A stretch of 64,000 nt of DNA from JBBECJ01 sp963763325. Lineage in GTDB: Bacteria; Chloroflexota; Chloroflexia; Thermomicrobiales; CFX8. Below are positions 28,647 to 38,456 of the stretch, one piece after another (the first letter of the stretch is position 1; each line of letters starts with the position of its first letter). The stretch covers positions 248,001-312,000 of the forward strand of contig CAVXOL010000023.1 in the NCBI GenBank assembly GCA_963763325.1, in the 5' to 3' direction. The translations under genes and the position numbers were made by a program. The notes beneath the pieces are model-generated. The model was not told the origin of the DNA. It was given only the letters and a program-made list of their open reading frames with translations, and searched no databases.

Positions 28647-29068
28647 CCGCGTGGATAGAGAATCATCTGCGTACAACGGAACAGGGCGATCGTCTTTCCA
28701 CTCAAGCGATCCGTTACCACCGCGTCCCAGACCTGCGTCGTCCTGCCGCCGTGCTGCATTGTCGCCTCGCAATCAAGGACGCCCTCCAGGGCGGTTCCAA
28801 GAAAGTTGGACTTCAGTTCAATCGTCGTGAAGCCGCGCGCACCCTCCGGAAGATTCGCTCGCGTGCCGTAGCCCGAGACGGTGTCGGCCAGTCCTACGAC
28901 CGACGCCGCGTGCAGATATCCGTTCGGCGCCAGCAAGTCAGGGCGGACCGGCATCTCTCCGGTCACCCGGCCGTGTTCGACCGCCGTGATCGTGATCCCC
29001 AGCAGTCCCGGCAGCGTGCCCGGCGACCATGCGTTCAGTTCATCAACACTCGCCAGTTTCCGCGCCAT
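28643..29068 (-). CDS. PaaI family thioesterase (hotdog fold)
   Basis: A 141-aa hotdog protein. The ATG at 29068 lies one base past the stop of the class-V aminotransferase gene, suggesting translational coupling; an upstream start at 29098 is possible. Motifs include GYLHAASVVGLADTVSGYG and the strand FTTIELKSNFLG. These enzymes hydrolyse acyl- or aryl-CoA esters. It overlaps the transporter gene by 4 bases, so aminotransferase, thioesterase and transporter form one transcription unit. Confidence 0.87.
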   Translation of the reverse strand: MARKLASVDELNAWSPGTLPGLLGITITAVEHGRVTGEMPVRPDLLAPNGYLHAASVVGLADTVSGYGTRANLPEGARGFTTIELKSNFLGTALEGVLDCEATMQHGGRTTQVWDAVVTDRLSGKTIALFRCTQMILYPRG

Positions 29069-29069
29069 C

Positions 29070-30256
29070 TTAGAGCGAGCCCTGAATCGCGGTGACACCG
29101 TCGATGAAGCGGTCGACGTCTTCCTCGATGTTGAAGAAGCCGAGCGACACCCGCGCTGCGTCCGGATTGTTGATGTACTTCGTCACGAATCGGATCGTGA
29201 CGTTGTGCTCGTCTGCCAGCCGCTTGGTCAGATCCGGGCCGGTGATCCCATCCACGTTGAATGCGATCAACCCCGCCAGCGCTTCGCGCGGCGTGACGAC
29301 CGCAACGCCCGACATCTCCGACAGGCGCTGATGGGTGTAGCCGGCAATCTGGTTGATGCGCTCTTCGACCCAGTCCATCCCGAGATCCTGACTGATCCAG
29401 CGCGTCGAAACCGCCTGCCCGATCAGGAGCGCGACATTGCGGCCCGCCGTGTCGAAGCGTACCGCGCCGAACGCCGGCGCAATCGAGCCGCCGTAATAGT
29501 CCATCGTCTCGCGGATCATCCCACCGGAGACGAACGTCTGCTCGAAGTCGCCAACACTCGAGAACGCACATACAGCGCGCCGGTGCCGTCCGGACCACAC
29601 ATCCACTTCTGACCGGAGCAGGCGTAGGCATCAACGCCAATCGCCTGCAGGTCGAGATTCAGCGAGCCGTACGACTGCGCGGCGTCGGCCACGACCAGGA
29701 CATCGTGGGCGTGCGCCAGATCGACGATCTCCGCCAGCGGCAGCTTCGCGCCGGTCGTGTAGGAGACGTGCGAAAGCACGATCATCCGCGTTCGTGGCGT
29801 GATCGCCTGCTCGAACGCCTTGACGATGTCGGCCGGATCGCCACCGCCCAGCCCAAGGTCCACGACCTTGACGCGCACGCCAAAACGCCGCTTCGCCAGG
29901 AACGACGGAACCATCCCACCCGGATGCTCGATGTTCGTCAGCAGCAATTCGTCGCCCGGCTGCCAGCGGTAGCCCATGATCGCGACATACATGCCGTCGG
30001 TCGTGCTGGCGGTGATGGCGATCTCGCCCGGCGAAGCCTTGACGGCAGCCGCGACCGCCTCACGAACAGCATTGCGCGACTCGCCGATCTTCGGGAAGTG
30101 GGTGGCGTTGATCCTGGCCTTCGTCAGGTCAGTCCGCAACTCCTCCTGCATCGCCTCGAACGAGATCGGTGGCAACGGCCCGCAGGTGCCAGTGTTCAAG
30201 TAGGCCGTGTCATGCACCCCCGGCAACATGTCACGAACCTTGCTGATATCCGCCAT
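29070..30256 (-). pseudogene. Aminotransferase class V, one frameshift
   Basis: A cysteine-desulfurase/isopenicillin-epimerase type PLP enzyme of about 395 aa if restored. The ATG at 30256 follows AGGAGGAGCAGATCGA. The first frame covers TAYLNTGTCGPLPP, the THFPKIGESRNAVR region, ADAAQSYG and the PLP lysine in CSGQKWMCGP, then is lost after GALYVRS. The rest (GDFEQTFVSGG to the stop at 29070) is in another frame. A single missing base around 29558-29564 would restore it. It is first in an operon with the thioesterase and transporter. Substrate unknown. Confidence 0.85.
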
Positions 30257-30485
30257 TCGATCTGCTCCTCCTGATACCCCTCGACCTGACCCCATCAATT
30301 ATTCGCCACCCAGGCGAATACAATCCCATTCAGCGGGTATGAGCCGCTGGGCAGCATGTCCGTATCCGACGATTTCGTCAAGTCTGGGCCGTGTCCACAG
30401 ATGTCCCTGAACGCTCCGCCTGAATATGGACAGCACCCGTATTGCTGTCAGTCCCGAACGACCGAGTGTCGCTGGAACTCAACAA

Positions 30486-31862
30486 TCACTTCGTCAACGC
30501 ATCCATGTTCCCAATCTCGGTCAGCATCGCCGCACCCGTCCGAATTCCCGCGTAAAAGCGAGCGATTTCCAGATTCTCGTTCGGTGCGTGGTTCGACTCG
30601 TCGGCGTTGGCATACGGAACGCCAAACGCCGGAATCCCGAGCGTCTTCGTGAAGACGTAATCCGGCAGGCTACCGCCGAGCGCCGGTACCAGCAGCGGCT
30701 CCTCTCCCTGTGCCGCAACAATCCCGAGCCGGATCGGGTCTGCCCAGTGCGAGTCGAGCGATGTCTTGGACGGGTCCATCGACCCGAGCCGGACGAACTC
30801 CACCTCCGGAGCGTGCGAGCGCACGTGCGCCTCAACCTTCGCGAAGATATCCGCTGCCGTCTGCGCCTCGACCAGCCGCATGTCGCACTTCACAACCGCC
30901 TCGTGCGGCAGAACCGTCTTCGAGCCGGGACCACCGTAGCCGCCGTGCAACCCGTTGATCGTGAACGTCGGCCAGGCGGACAGCCGCTCGAAGTAGTCTC
31001 GCTCGTGCGGCTGGTCCAGCTCGCGTAGATCGAGAGACGCCTTGACCGCCTCGACATCGACCGGCAACGCCTCCAGCGCCTGCCGTTCGAGCTCAGTCAG
31101 TGGCAGGACACTGTCGTAGAAGCCATCGATCGTTACCTCGCCGCGAGCGTTCTTCATCGTTGCAAGCAGCTGAACAAGCGTCCAGATCGGATTCGGGGCG
31201 ACACCGCCCCAATTGCCGGAATGCAGGTCGCGGTTGGCCCCGCGCGCCCGTAACTCGAAGCTGATGATCCCACGCACCCCGAAGTTGAGCGTCGATCGTC
31301 CACTCTCATCGACCGGCCCATCGCTGGTGATCACCAGGTCAGCCGCCAGCAGATCGCGATGCTCGCGGACGAAATCCGGCATCCGTGGGCTACCGATCTC
31401 CTCCTCGCCTTCGAGCAGGATCTTCACGTTGCAGGGCAGCTCGCCGCGAACCGCCAGCAATGCCTCGACGCCCAGGATCTGCGCGAAGTGCTGGCCCTTG
31501 TTGTCGCCGACGCCACGTGCGTAGAGCCGGCCATCGCGCACGGTCGGCTCAAACGGCGGGCTGATCCACGCCTCCAGCGGATCGGGCGGCTGGACATCGT
31601 AGTGACCGTAGAGCAGAACAGTCGGCGCACCCGGCTTCTGGCAGTGCTCGGCATACACCATTGGCCAGCCCGCCGTTGGGATGATCTGCGTCTCCAGCCC
31701 GATGCCGTCCAGGACGCCGGCGATGTACTCCGCCACCTCGCCGATCCCCTCGCCGTGCGCGCTGATACTCGGCCGGCGTACGTAGTCGATCAGCCGTTCC
31801 AGATACTCCTGCTCTCGTTCGCCGATCGCCGCGAAGACATCCGACAGGTTCCCAGCCGTCAT
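30486..31862 (-). CDS. M20 family dipeptidase/metallopeptidase
   Basis: Zinc peptidase of about 458 aa. The ATG at 31862 follows GAGGTGGAGTGG. The catalytic motifs are in order: LYGHYDVQPPDP (His and Asp, near residue 85), EGEEEIGSP (catalytic Glu and ligand, near 150), and a C-terminal His region (NADESNHAPNE). The lid domain includes FTINGLHGGYGGPGSKTV. The family includes dipeptidases such as PepV and carnosinase-like enzymes. Divergent from the M42 peptidase, suggesting peptide use in the cytoplasm. Confidence 0.92.
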   Translation of the reverse strand: MTAGNLSDVFAAIGEREQEYLERLIDYVRRPSISAHGEGIGEVAEYIAGVLDGIGLETQIIPTAGWPMVYAEHCQKPGAPTVLLYGHYDVQPPDPLEAWISPPFEPTVRDGRLYARGVGDNKGQHFAQILGVEALLAVRGELPCNVKILLEGEEEIGSPRMPDFVREHRDLLAADLVITSDGPVDESGRSTLNFGVRGIISFELRARGANRDLHSGNWGGVAPNPIWTLVQLLATMKNARGEVTIDGFYDSVLPLTELERQALEALPVDVEAVKASLDLRELDQPHERDYFERLSAWPTFTINGLHGGYGGPGSKTVLPHEAVVKCDMRLVEAQTAADIFAKVEAHVRSHAPEVEFVRLGSMDPSKTSLDSHWADPIRLGIVAAQGEEPLLVPALGGSLPDYVFTKTLGIPAFGVPYANADESNHAPNENLEIARFYAGIRTGAAMLTEIGNMDALTK

Positions 31863-31959
31863 CCACTCCACCTCACTCTCAACCACGCGTCAATTCTCGC
31901 CGAACATGGTACAAGGTTGCCGGCAGTTGGGAGTCAGACGACAAGGAGTGATGTAGACG

Positions 31960-33021
31960 ATGGCGATGGACACAGTCGAACTATTGCGAGCGGTAACCGA
32001 CGCCTTCGGACCATCGGGGTTCGAGGACGAGCCACGCGATGTCATTCGAGCGTTGGTCGAGTCGCTGGCCGACGAGGTGACGGTCGATACGCTCGGCAAC
32101 CTGCTCGTCACGAAGCGTGGCAAGAGCGACACGACCTTCATGCTCGACGCCCACATGGACGAGATCGGTTTCATGATCACCTGGATCGAAGATGGCGGGT
32201 TCCTGCGCTTTCAGCCAATTGGCGGTTGGGACGCGCGCATCATCCCGTCACATGCGCTCACGATCCTCAGCGACGACGGCACGAAGATCAAGGGCGCGAT
32301 CGGCACCCCACCTCCACACGTCCTGCGCCCCGAAGACCGTGACAAACCGTTCAAGATCGAGGACCTGTTCGTCGACATCGGCGCCGACAGCGCCGACGAG
32401 GTTCGCGCCCGTGGCATCCGCGTCGGTTCACCCGCCGTCGTCGCCTACCCGTTTGAGCAACTCGGAGAACACCGTGTCATGGCCAAGGCACTCGACGACC
32501 GCGCCGGCTGCGCCGTCATGGTCCGCACGCTTGAGGCGTTGCAGGGCGAACAACTAGATGTCACCTTCGTCGCAGCGTTCACTGTCCAGGAAGAAGTCGG
32601 CCTGCGCGGAGCTGGAACGGCCGCCTGGCAGATCGATCCCGACATCGCGATCGCCCTCGAAGGCACGATCGCCGCTGATGTGCCTGGCGTGCCGGCCCCA
32701 CGTCAGCCAACGCGACAAGGTGAGGGACCTTCGATCCGCATCATGGACGGCGGCATGATCGGAATGCCGAAAATGATCCGCGCTCTTGCAACGACCGCCG
32801 AAGAGGCCGGCATCCCGTTCCAGTATCAGGTCCCCGCCCCGGGCGGCACAGATGCCGGCGCGATCCACCGCTCCCGAGCCGGCGTTCTCTCCGGCGCCGT
32901 CTCGACTCCCTGCCGCTACATCCATTCGCCCGTCAGCGTCATGCGCCTCGACGACTTCGAGAACACCGTTCGGCTCGTGACGGAATTCGTGAGACGCTGT
33001 CCGGGCATCGTAGGCATGTGA
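31960..33021 (+). CDS. M42 family metallopeptidase (glutamyl aminopeptidase/endoglucanase M type)
   Basis: A 353-aa aminopeptidase of the TET family. Motifs are FGPSGFED near residue 16, the first metal site DAHMDEIGFM, KALDDRAGC, the catalytic VQEEVGLRGA and the last metal His in RYIHSP. Homologues form tetrahedral dodecamers that trim peptides. It is divergent from the M20 peptidase with about 97 bases between starts, so the two may be controlled together. Confidence 0.92.
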   Translation: MAMDTVELLRAVTDAFGPSGFEDEPRDVIRALVESLADEVTVDTLGNLLVTKRGKSDTTFMLDAHMDEIGFMITWIEDGGFLRFQPIGGWDARIIPSHALTILSDDGTKIKGAIGTPPPHVLRPEDRDKPFKIEDLFVDIGADSADEVRARGIRVGSPAVVAYPFEQLGEHRVMAKALDDRAGCAVMVRTLEALQGEQLDVTFVAAFTVQEEVGLRGAGTAAWQIDPDIAIALEGTIAADVPGVPAPRQPTRQGEGPSIRIMDGGMIGMPKMIRALATTAEEAGIPFQYQVPAPGGTDAGAIHRSRAGVLSGAVSTPCRYIHSPVSVMRLDDFENTVRLVTEFVRRCPGIVGM

Positions 33022-33290
33022 TTCACGGTTGTGGTGCAACCCCTCCAGGCAGGGGCCGTGCATATCGTCCAGGGGAATAACTGTCACCCAACTGCCGTTG
33101 ACATAGAGTGCGGGACCGGAATATGGCGACGGTGCCGGCCAGCCTCCCCCAGGGTGGCCGGACGTTGGCGGTACGCTACTCGTGAATCCGTGACGATCTG
33201 ACTGGTTTCGCACCTCACACCCCCCCCTTCCCCACCCCTTTTGTCCGGGCGGCTTCCCCAGGCCGCCCGGAGCCTTTCTGCGAGGAGGAA
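33022..33290. other. Intergenic region between the M42 gene and the repeat
   Basis: No gene is called. A minus-strand frame from 33213 has a Pro/Gly-rich stretch (GPALYVNGSWVTVIPLDD), but no ribosome site precedes it and it runs on antisense to the peptidase. A C-tract (CCCCCCC) is present near 33220. The end of the stretch holds the hairpin at 33244-33271. Confidence 0.4.
33244..33271 (+). terminator. GC-rich hairpin downstream of the M42 peptidase gene
   Basis: TCCGGGCGGC (33244-33253) pairs perfectly with GCCGCCCGGA (33262-33271) over an 8-nt loop, followed by GCCTTTCTG. It is some 220 bases past the stop, so it could end the peptidase transcript or act on the minus-strand regulators. Confidence 0.55.
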
Positions 33291-33366
33291 CAGGTGACAG
33301 GTGACAGGCGTTCGTCGCTCAGGAATCGAAAATCCAGATCCCTGTCCCCTGTCACCTATCCCCTGC
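33290..33366. repeat. GGTGACAG-type palindromic repeat at the 3' end of the response regulator
   Basis: Left arm CAGGTGACAGGTGACAGG (33291-33308) is largely complementary to the right part (CCTGTCCCCTGTCACC from 33341, then TATCCCCTG). The element overlaps the last codons of the minus-strand response regulator: its GGGGATAG supplies the TAG stop at 33356-33358. Same family as the repeats at 37170, 48449, 61385 and 62347. Confidence 0.65.
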
Positions 33367-34286
33367 GCAGGAACGAGCCTCGCCTGGGTTCAGCGACGGC
33401 TGCTCGGCGGCGGAACGCTTCGTCGAGCAGGTAGGCGATGTCGTCGGTGCGCAGCAGCCATTGGAGCGGGCCGAAGCCGGTCTGGCCGGTGGCATCGACC
33501 CTGACGACGCCGCCGACGGCGACGAAGCTGTCAAGCTCGGTGACGGTGACCGCCTCCGCGTACTGGGTGTCGAGGCGATGACCGAGCGCGCGCAGGAAGT
33601 CCTCGTAGCCGGTTGGCAGGAGCGTGGAGGTCGAGCGGCGATGCTCGCCTTCGCCACGAGCGTTGAAGGCGTTCCGCAGCAGTTGCGGGAAATCCTGGTC
33701 GAGGAACTCCAGCGCCTCCGGTGTCCGGCTGCCGCTGGCGGCGCCACGGACGAGAAAGCCGCCAGCGACCTCAAGGATCGTCACGGTGCGGTAGCCATAC
33801 AGATCGAGCTGGCGCCCGATCACCCTCAGCCGATTCTGGTAGGTAAGCTGGAGGAGACCAGCCGGGATGCCGGAGCCATCAAGTGAAACGGGCGTGCTGG
33901 TCGATACCGGGGCGGACGCGAGCAGTTGCTGGACCATTTGGGCAACCGTCTGCTCGAAGCCGGGTCGCTTCGCGACGTAGTCGGCCACCCTGGAGCGAAA
34001 GGCAGCCACGGCGACCTGCTCGGACGCGGCAGATCGAGAGCATGATGACCGGCAGGTTCGGCTTGCGCTGGCGGATACGCGCCAGCGTCTCGAGGCCGTC
34101 GATCCCCGGCAAATCGTAATCCAGCAGGCAGACGCTGCAATCGTTCGCACCGACCCAGAGGACGGCTTCCTCGCCGCTCGTGACATGGATGACGCGGCTG
34201 CCGAGGATCCGTGTCTCGACTGCGCTGGCAATCCGCCGGGCCAGCGCCTTGTCGTCCTCTACCAGCAGGATCACCGGTTGGCTCAT
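33356..34286 (-). pseudogene. Response regulator with a duplicated C-terminal module, one frameshift
   Basis: Receiver domain (about 1-120: VEDDK, phosphoacceptor Asp in CLLDYDLPG, VIMLS, YVAKRP) followed by a region of about 170 residues. The ATG at 34286 follows GGAGGGAGGCGTGGC. One extra base near 34031 moves the reading from SICRVRA to AASEQVAVAAF. The C-terminal part consists of two similar halves (YQNRLRVIGRQLD and YEDFLRALGHRLD, each ending in a helix before Arg residues). The same module makes up the 108-aa protein at 16521. No DNA-binding motif was recognised. Third gene of the kinase operon. Confidence 0.75.
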
Positions 34287-34732
34287 GCCACGCCTCCCTC
34301 CGATTGCTGGCGTGGCTCGTCGCATGGCTGACCAGTAGAGCAGGGTGTTGCCGAGGACGGCGCGCAGGTCGTGGAAGTAGTTGGGCTTGCTGATGTAGCC
34401 GCTGGCGCCCAGCTCGTAGGCGCGGGCGACATCGGCCGAAGCGTCCGACGAGGTCAGCATGACGACCGGTACGCTTTTCAGCCGCTCGTCGGCCTTGACG
34501 GCTTCGAGGACATCGAAGCCCGACAGCCCAGGCATATTGATGTCCAGCAGGATCAGATCGGGCAGTGGTTCCGCCGAGCGCAGCCACTCCATCGCCTCGT
34601 CGCCGTCGCTGGCGGCGTGGACGGTCGAACCTTCACCCAGCTCGCGGATGGCGCGGGTGATGATCAGGACATGGTCGGGATCGTCGTCGATCAGGCAGAT
34701 ACGTAGTCCGCCTGGATGTCGCTTGTGCTCAT
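34283..34732 (-). pseudogene. Response regulator receiver protein (Rcp1-like), frameshifted
   Basis: A single-domain receiver of about 145 aa if restored. ATG at 34732 is preceded by GAGGAGCGACAGTGACG and lies 28 bases past the kinase stop. The start frame is lost by about residue 7; the receiver (LRICLIDDDPDH, Asp in LILLDINMPG, MLTSSD, Lys in YISKP) continues in another frame, consistent with a base missing near 34710. That frame runs without a stop into the next gene. A further shift near 34336 would give an ending in EGGVA with a 4-base ATGA overlap with the next regulator. That last point is inference. Confidence 0.7.
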
Positions 34733-34760
34733 CGTCACTGTCGCTCCTCGTCTGTATCGC

Positions 34761-37114
34761 TTACGCGACGCCAGCAGATTGTGGCGTGCGTGGATCATGG
34801 TTAAGGTGCTGCGGCTCGGGCTTCGGAAGGGTCAGGCAAAAGATGGTTCCGCCCTCGTCGCTATCGGCGATCCAGCAGCGGCCACCGTTCGCCTCGACGA
34901 TACGGCTGATGATCGCGAGTCCCATGCCAGTGCCGGTTGGGTTCATCGCCCGGCCTTTCGGCAGCCGCTGGAACATGGTGAAGATCTTATCGCGGTGCTC
35001 CGGTGGAATACCGGCGCCATTGTCACGGACAGATATCTGCCAGGTCTCACCGGTATCGACCGCGCCGATCTCGATCCTCGGTCTGCGATCGAGTGGTGTG
35101 TACTTCAGCGCGTTGTCGATCAGGTTGGCGAACACCTGATGGAGGCGAACGGGGTTGGCGGCGACAGTCGGCAGAGGCTCGGTGACAATCACCTCGGCGC
35201 TGCGTTCGGCGAGGATCTGGTGCAACTGATCGGTGACGCCATTGATGATGTTGTCCAGATCGACAGCGCTGACGGGCGTGTCCTCGCGGCCGACCCGAGC
35301 GAGTTCCAGCAGGTCGTCGAGCAGGTTCCGCATCTTCGTCGCGTTGGCGACGATCCGGTCGAGGTAGAGCCGCGCATCACCGTCCAGCTTGTTGGCGGCG
35401 TCGTCTTTCAGCATCGCTGCCAACCCCTGAAGTGAGACGAGTGGCGCCTTGAGGTCGTGTGAGGCGACGTAGGCGAAATCCTGCAGCGAGCGGTTGCTGC
35501 GTTCGAGCGCGCGGGTCGATTGGATCAGCTCCGCCTCGGTGCGCCGTCGTTGAGCGACTTCAACCTGAAGCGACTCGTTCGCACGCTGAATGGCGCGGGA
35601 TCGTTCGGCTGCCTGTTGCATCAGCCAGGTAACCAGCCCGAGCAGCCCGGCGACGATGAATCCGATGATGAGCGCGCCATACGGCAGAATCGAGCGCTGC
35701 GGACTGACATTCCCTGGCCAGACGCGCAAGGTCAATCCAACGTTGTCGATGGTGGCCGGTGTCTCGACCGCCCAATTTTCCCCTCGCGTGCTGGTGCTGA
35801 TATCACGCTGTGAAGATGAGACGTTCACCGTCGTAGACGGCAACCGACGAGGTTGGCGCGACATTCTCATTGAGAACCATTCTGAATAGGTCCTGGACGC
35901 GGAAGATGCCAACGATAAAGCCATCGAATACGTTGTTGACATAGACTGGATGGGCGACGACGATTTCGAGGTCGCCTCGACCGCGGTCGAACGGTGGGCT
36001 GATAACGGTCTCGTGCCGGCTGCGGGCCATCGCAAGTGTGTTCAGCAACTCGGGCGTTTCGCGCATGTCGGTCCCGATATCCCGCGCGTTCGCCGCCAGC
36101 GGGACGATCCATCGTGTCCTGTAGAATGGATCAACCCATTCGATCGCCTTGTACGGCGTTGGTCCGTCGAAGTTGAGACTGGCATTCGCTTCCCACCGAA
36201 CCTGTGACGGCCGGCCGTTGTTGCCCCAACGCAGGGCGCTCTGTTCAATGATCGCCATGCTGGCTTCCAGTTCTGATTCGACCTCGTGCTGGACGGCCGC
36301 GGCTTCGGAGCGGGACATGAAGTCGATCTGGTGGTCTTCGTAGTTGATCAGTGCCTGGCAGAAGAGGATGCTGATAGCCGCGACCCCGACTGTGATCGGC
36401 GCGAACAGCCAGTGCGGCGTCTGCGTAGAAGCAGCACGTGCCTCGCGCCAGCCGAGCATGAAGACCCCGGACCCGACTGCGAGGAAGCCAACCGCTGTCT
36501 GGGCCGACATCTTTGTGAAGCGGCCCCAGCCATACGCCTGCTCGAAGCCGGTCAGATATCCAACGAGTGCGACAGCACCGATGCAGGTCACCAGTGATCC
36601 TGCGACGGCCAGCATCATCGAGCGATGACGCAGCGGCTGCGCGGAAGGTTGTCAGGCCGATCGCCAGACTGGCAATGCTGAACGCAACGGCGGTGTGAGG
36701 CGCCATCCGGCCAGGAGCCGCCGCGGCGGTGACGATATATGGTTTGAAGAGCACTTGATCGATGCCAAGATCGACGGCGAAGACATCCTGGACGATATTC
36801 AGCAGGCTCACGCCGGCCACGACCGCGATCAGGATCCGCGTCAGGCCGCGATAGCCGGCACCGCGCAGCAGTAGTGCACTGCCAATGAGCACGAAGGACA
36901 GCGCCGTGTTGTACTGCATGGCCGGGTAGCTGGGCTTGAGTTGCAGGATCGACTCGAAGCGCGCGTGCCAGCTGACGATGATCGCCAGCCCAAGCAGCAC
37001 TGCCACCGCCCCGGAGGCCAGGACGGTCAAGGTGACCGGTGACAGGTTAGAGGCGACAGTGGCCGGTTTCTCATCTTCAATTGAATGTTCTCGGCTCAGT
37101 ACCCAATGACTCAC
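34761..37114 (-). pseudogene. CHASE-domain sensor histidine kinase, two frameshifts
   Basis: A membrane sensor kinase of about 780 aa if restored. The first frame has several transmembrane helices (VLASGAVAVLLGLAIIV, LSFVLIGSALLL). An extra base near 36641 leads to the second frame with two more helices and a CHASE-like extracellular sensor (QHEVESELEASMAI, YKAIEWVDPFYR). An extra base near 35809 leads to the third frame: a membrane helix, a coiled coil, the HisKA phosphorylation site (YVASHDLKAPL) and the HATPase boxes (NALKYTP, DNGAGIPPEH, GTGMGLAI). The start is uncertain (GTG 37114 or TTG 37159). Two response regulators follow. Confidence 0.8.
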
Positions 37115-37169
37115 GCCTAGATGATTGCAGACAGGCAGTCCGCAGCGTATGAGACGCAAGTCCTATTCG

Positions 37170-37243
37170 AGGGAACAGGGAACAGGGGATAGGGGACAGG
37201 AGTCTACCCAACTGGGACCAAAACTCCTGTCCCCTGTCCCCTA
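37170..37243. repeat. GGGACAGG-type palindromic repeat at the 3' end of the Qng1 gene
   Basis: GGGGACAGGAGT (37192-37203) and ACTCCTGTCCCC (37223-37234) form a perfect 12-bp stem around 19 nt. Outer copies (AGGGAACAGGGAACAGGGG and CCTGTCCCC) flank it. The element abuts the TAG of the minus-strand Qng1 gene and lies just upstream of the kinase gene, so it could act as a terminator between them. Confidence 0.75.
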
Positions 37244-38248
37244 ATAAAAGACGGTTAACGTCCGGTGGTACGGCTCGCTGGTCGTGGGGAGGGACTGGCC
37301 CGATTGCCAGAGGGACCAGTCGATGGCGTAGGCAGGCATCTCGCGGCCACGCTGGGCGAGCGATTGGCGCAGCAGCTCGACGGCCCAGATCGTCGCGGCG
37401 CGAATCTCCAGCTCCTCGTCGCTGTCGGGCGGGACCAGCTTGTGGGCAGCGATGCTGGCCGCCAACTCCGGGGAGTAGGTGAGGATGCCGTGCTGGCGGA
37501 GGACCTGCGGGACCTTGTAATCCGCGAATGCTGTCAGCGTCTGCATGTCGTCGAACTGACCGGGTCCCACGCCATTGAAGGCGCCATAGAGGTCGGCGAC
37601 CAGGATCTGGGCGCGCTTGTAGAAGCGGATATCATGACCGTTCCAGGGGGCGATGTCGCGGAAGGAGGGCAGACCGGCCAGCACCTCGCGGACCAGCTTC
37701 GCAGCCGACCTGTTCGATTCGGTGATGGCTTCCAGGAACTGGCCATCCCAGCGCGACAACAGCGTCTTGCCGACCTCGCGCAGGTGCTCCAGCCGGGCAT
37801 GCAGCAGCGGGATGTCGTCGCAACCCGGATCGCCGGCCAGGATCGTCGCGATGTCGTCTTCGGTCATTGTCGCCAGGTACTCGGCATCGGACAGCGGTGT
37901 GCCGGCTTCGACCGCCCGCCGGAGCGCGACCGCAAGCGCCCAGTAGCCATCGTGCGTCTGGCCCCCGTAGGTGACGCGCCAGCGTGGGCGGCCGGTGTCG
38001 GGGATATTCCAGAAGCAGAAGTTGAGCGCGTCGAGGACGAGGACGAGGTTGGCCATCTCCGCGTCATCGCGGGCGGGCGGGTGGAGATCGTGGCTCCAGT
38101 CGGCCTCCGGCTCCGGCGCATCAGCCAGTTGCCCGGCGACCTTCTCGACCTGGGTGCGGTCGATCGTCACCGAACGTGACGCCTCAACAACCAGCCGCGT
38201 CGTCTCCAGCACACGCAACGGATCGCGCGCAATGTCGAAGTCGAGCAT
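37241..38248 (-). CDS. Queuosine 5'-phosphate N-glycosylase/hydrolase (Qng1, DUF2419 family)
   Basis: A 335-aa salvage enzyme that releases queuine from queuosine-5'-monophosphate so it can be reused at tRNA position 34. Family-specific segments are all present: NFCFWNIPDTG near residue 75, FYKRAQILVADLYGAF near 210, FADYKVPQVLRQHG near 240, IDWSLWQSGQ near 310 and the end PYHRTLTVFY. Length matches the family. It is usually discussed in eukaryotes but occurs in some bacteria including this phylum. A VUT-type transporter lies 9 kb away. The stop abuts the repeat at 37170-37243. Confidence 0.9.
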   Translation of the reverse strand: MLDFDIARDPLRVLETTRLVVEASRSVTIDRTQVEKVAGQLADAPEPEADWSHDLHPPARDDAEMANLVLVLDALNFCFWNIPDTGRPRWRVTYGGQTHDGYWALAVALRRAVEAGTPLSDAEYLATMTEDDIATILAGDPGCDDIPLLHARLEHLREVGKTLLSRWDGQFLEAITESNRSAAKLVREVLAGLPSFRDIAPWNGHDIRFYKRAQILVADLYGAFNGVGPGQFDDMQTLTAFADYKVPQVLRQHGILTYSPELAASIAAHKLVPPDSDEELEIRAATIWAVELLRQSLAQRGREMPAYAIDWSLWQSGQSLPTTSEPYHRTLTVFY

Positions 38249-38456
38249 GGGGGTCCTCCAGCATTCAGCCAGTCAGCCGTCCGTCACCAGTCTAACCGCA
38301 AGTGCGATGCTATGGATGGAACCGACCAACTGGCCGATGGCTGATCGCTGACGGCACGAGAGGATCACTGATCGTGTCAGGAATGACCCTCTTGCTCCGC
38401 GCAACGTCGTCAAGCAGGGCGACGCTGCGGCGATCGCCCCTACGCGGGGAGGATGC

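Noticed and set aside
32554..33213. Minus-strand frame opposite the M42 peptidase with a Pro/Gly-rich start, considered as a peptide precursor
   Set aside because: No ribosome site, no leader-like motif and no processing enzymes nearby; most of it is antisense to a clear gene.
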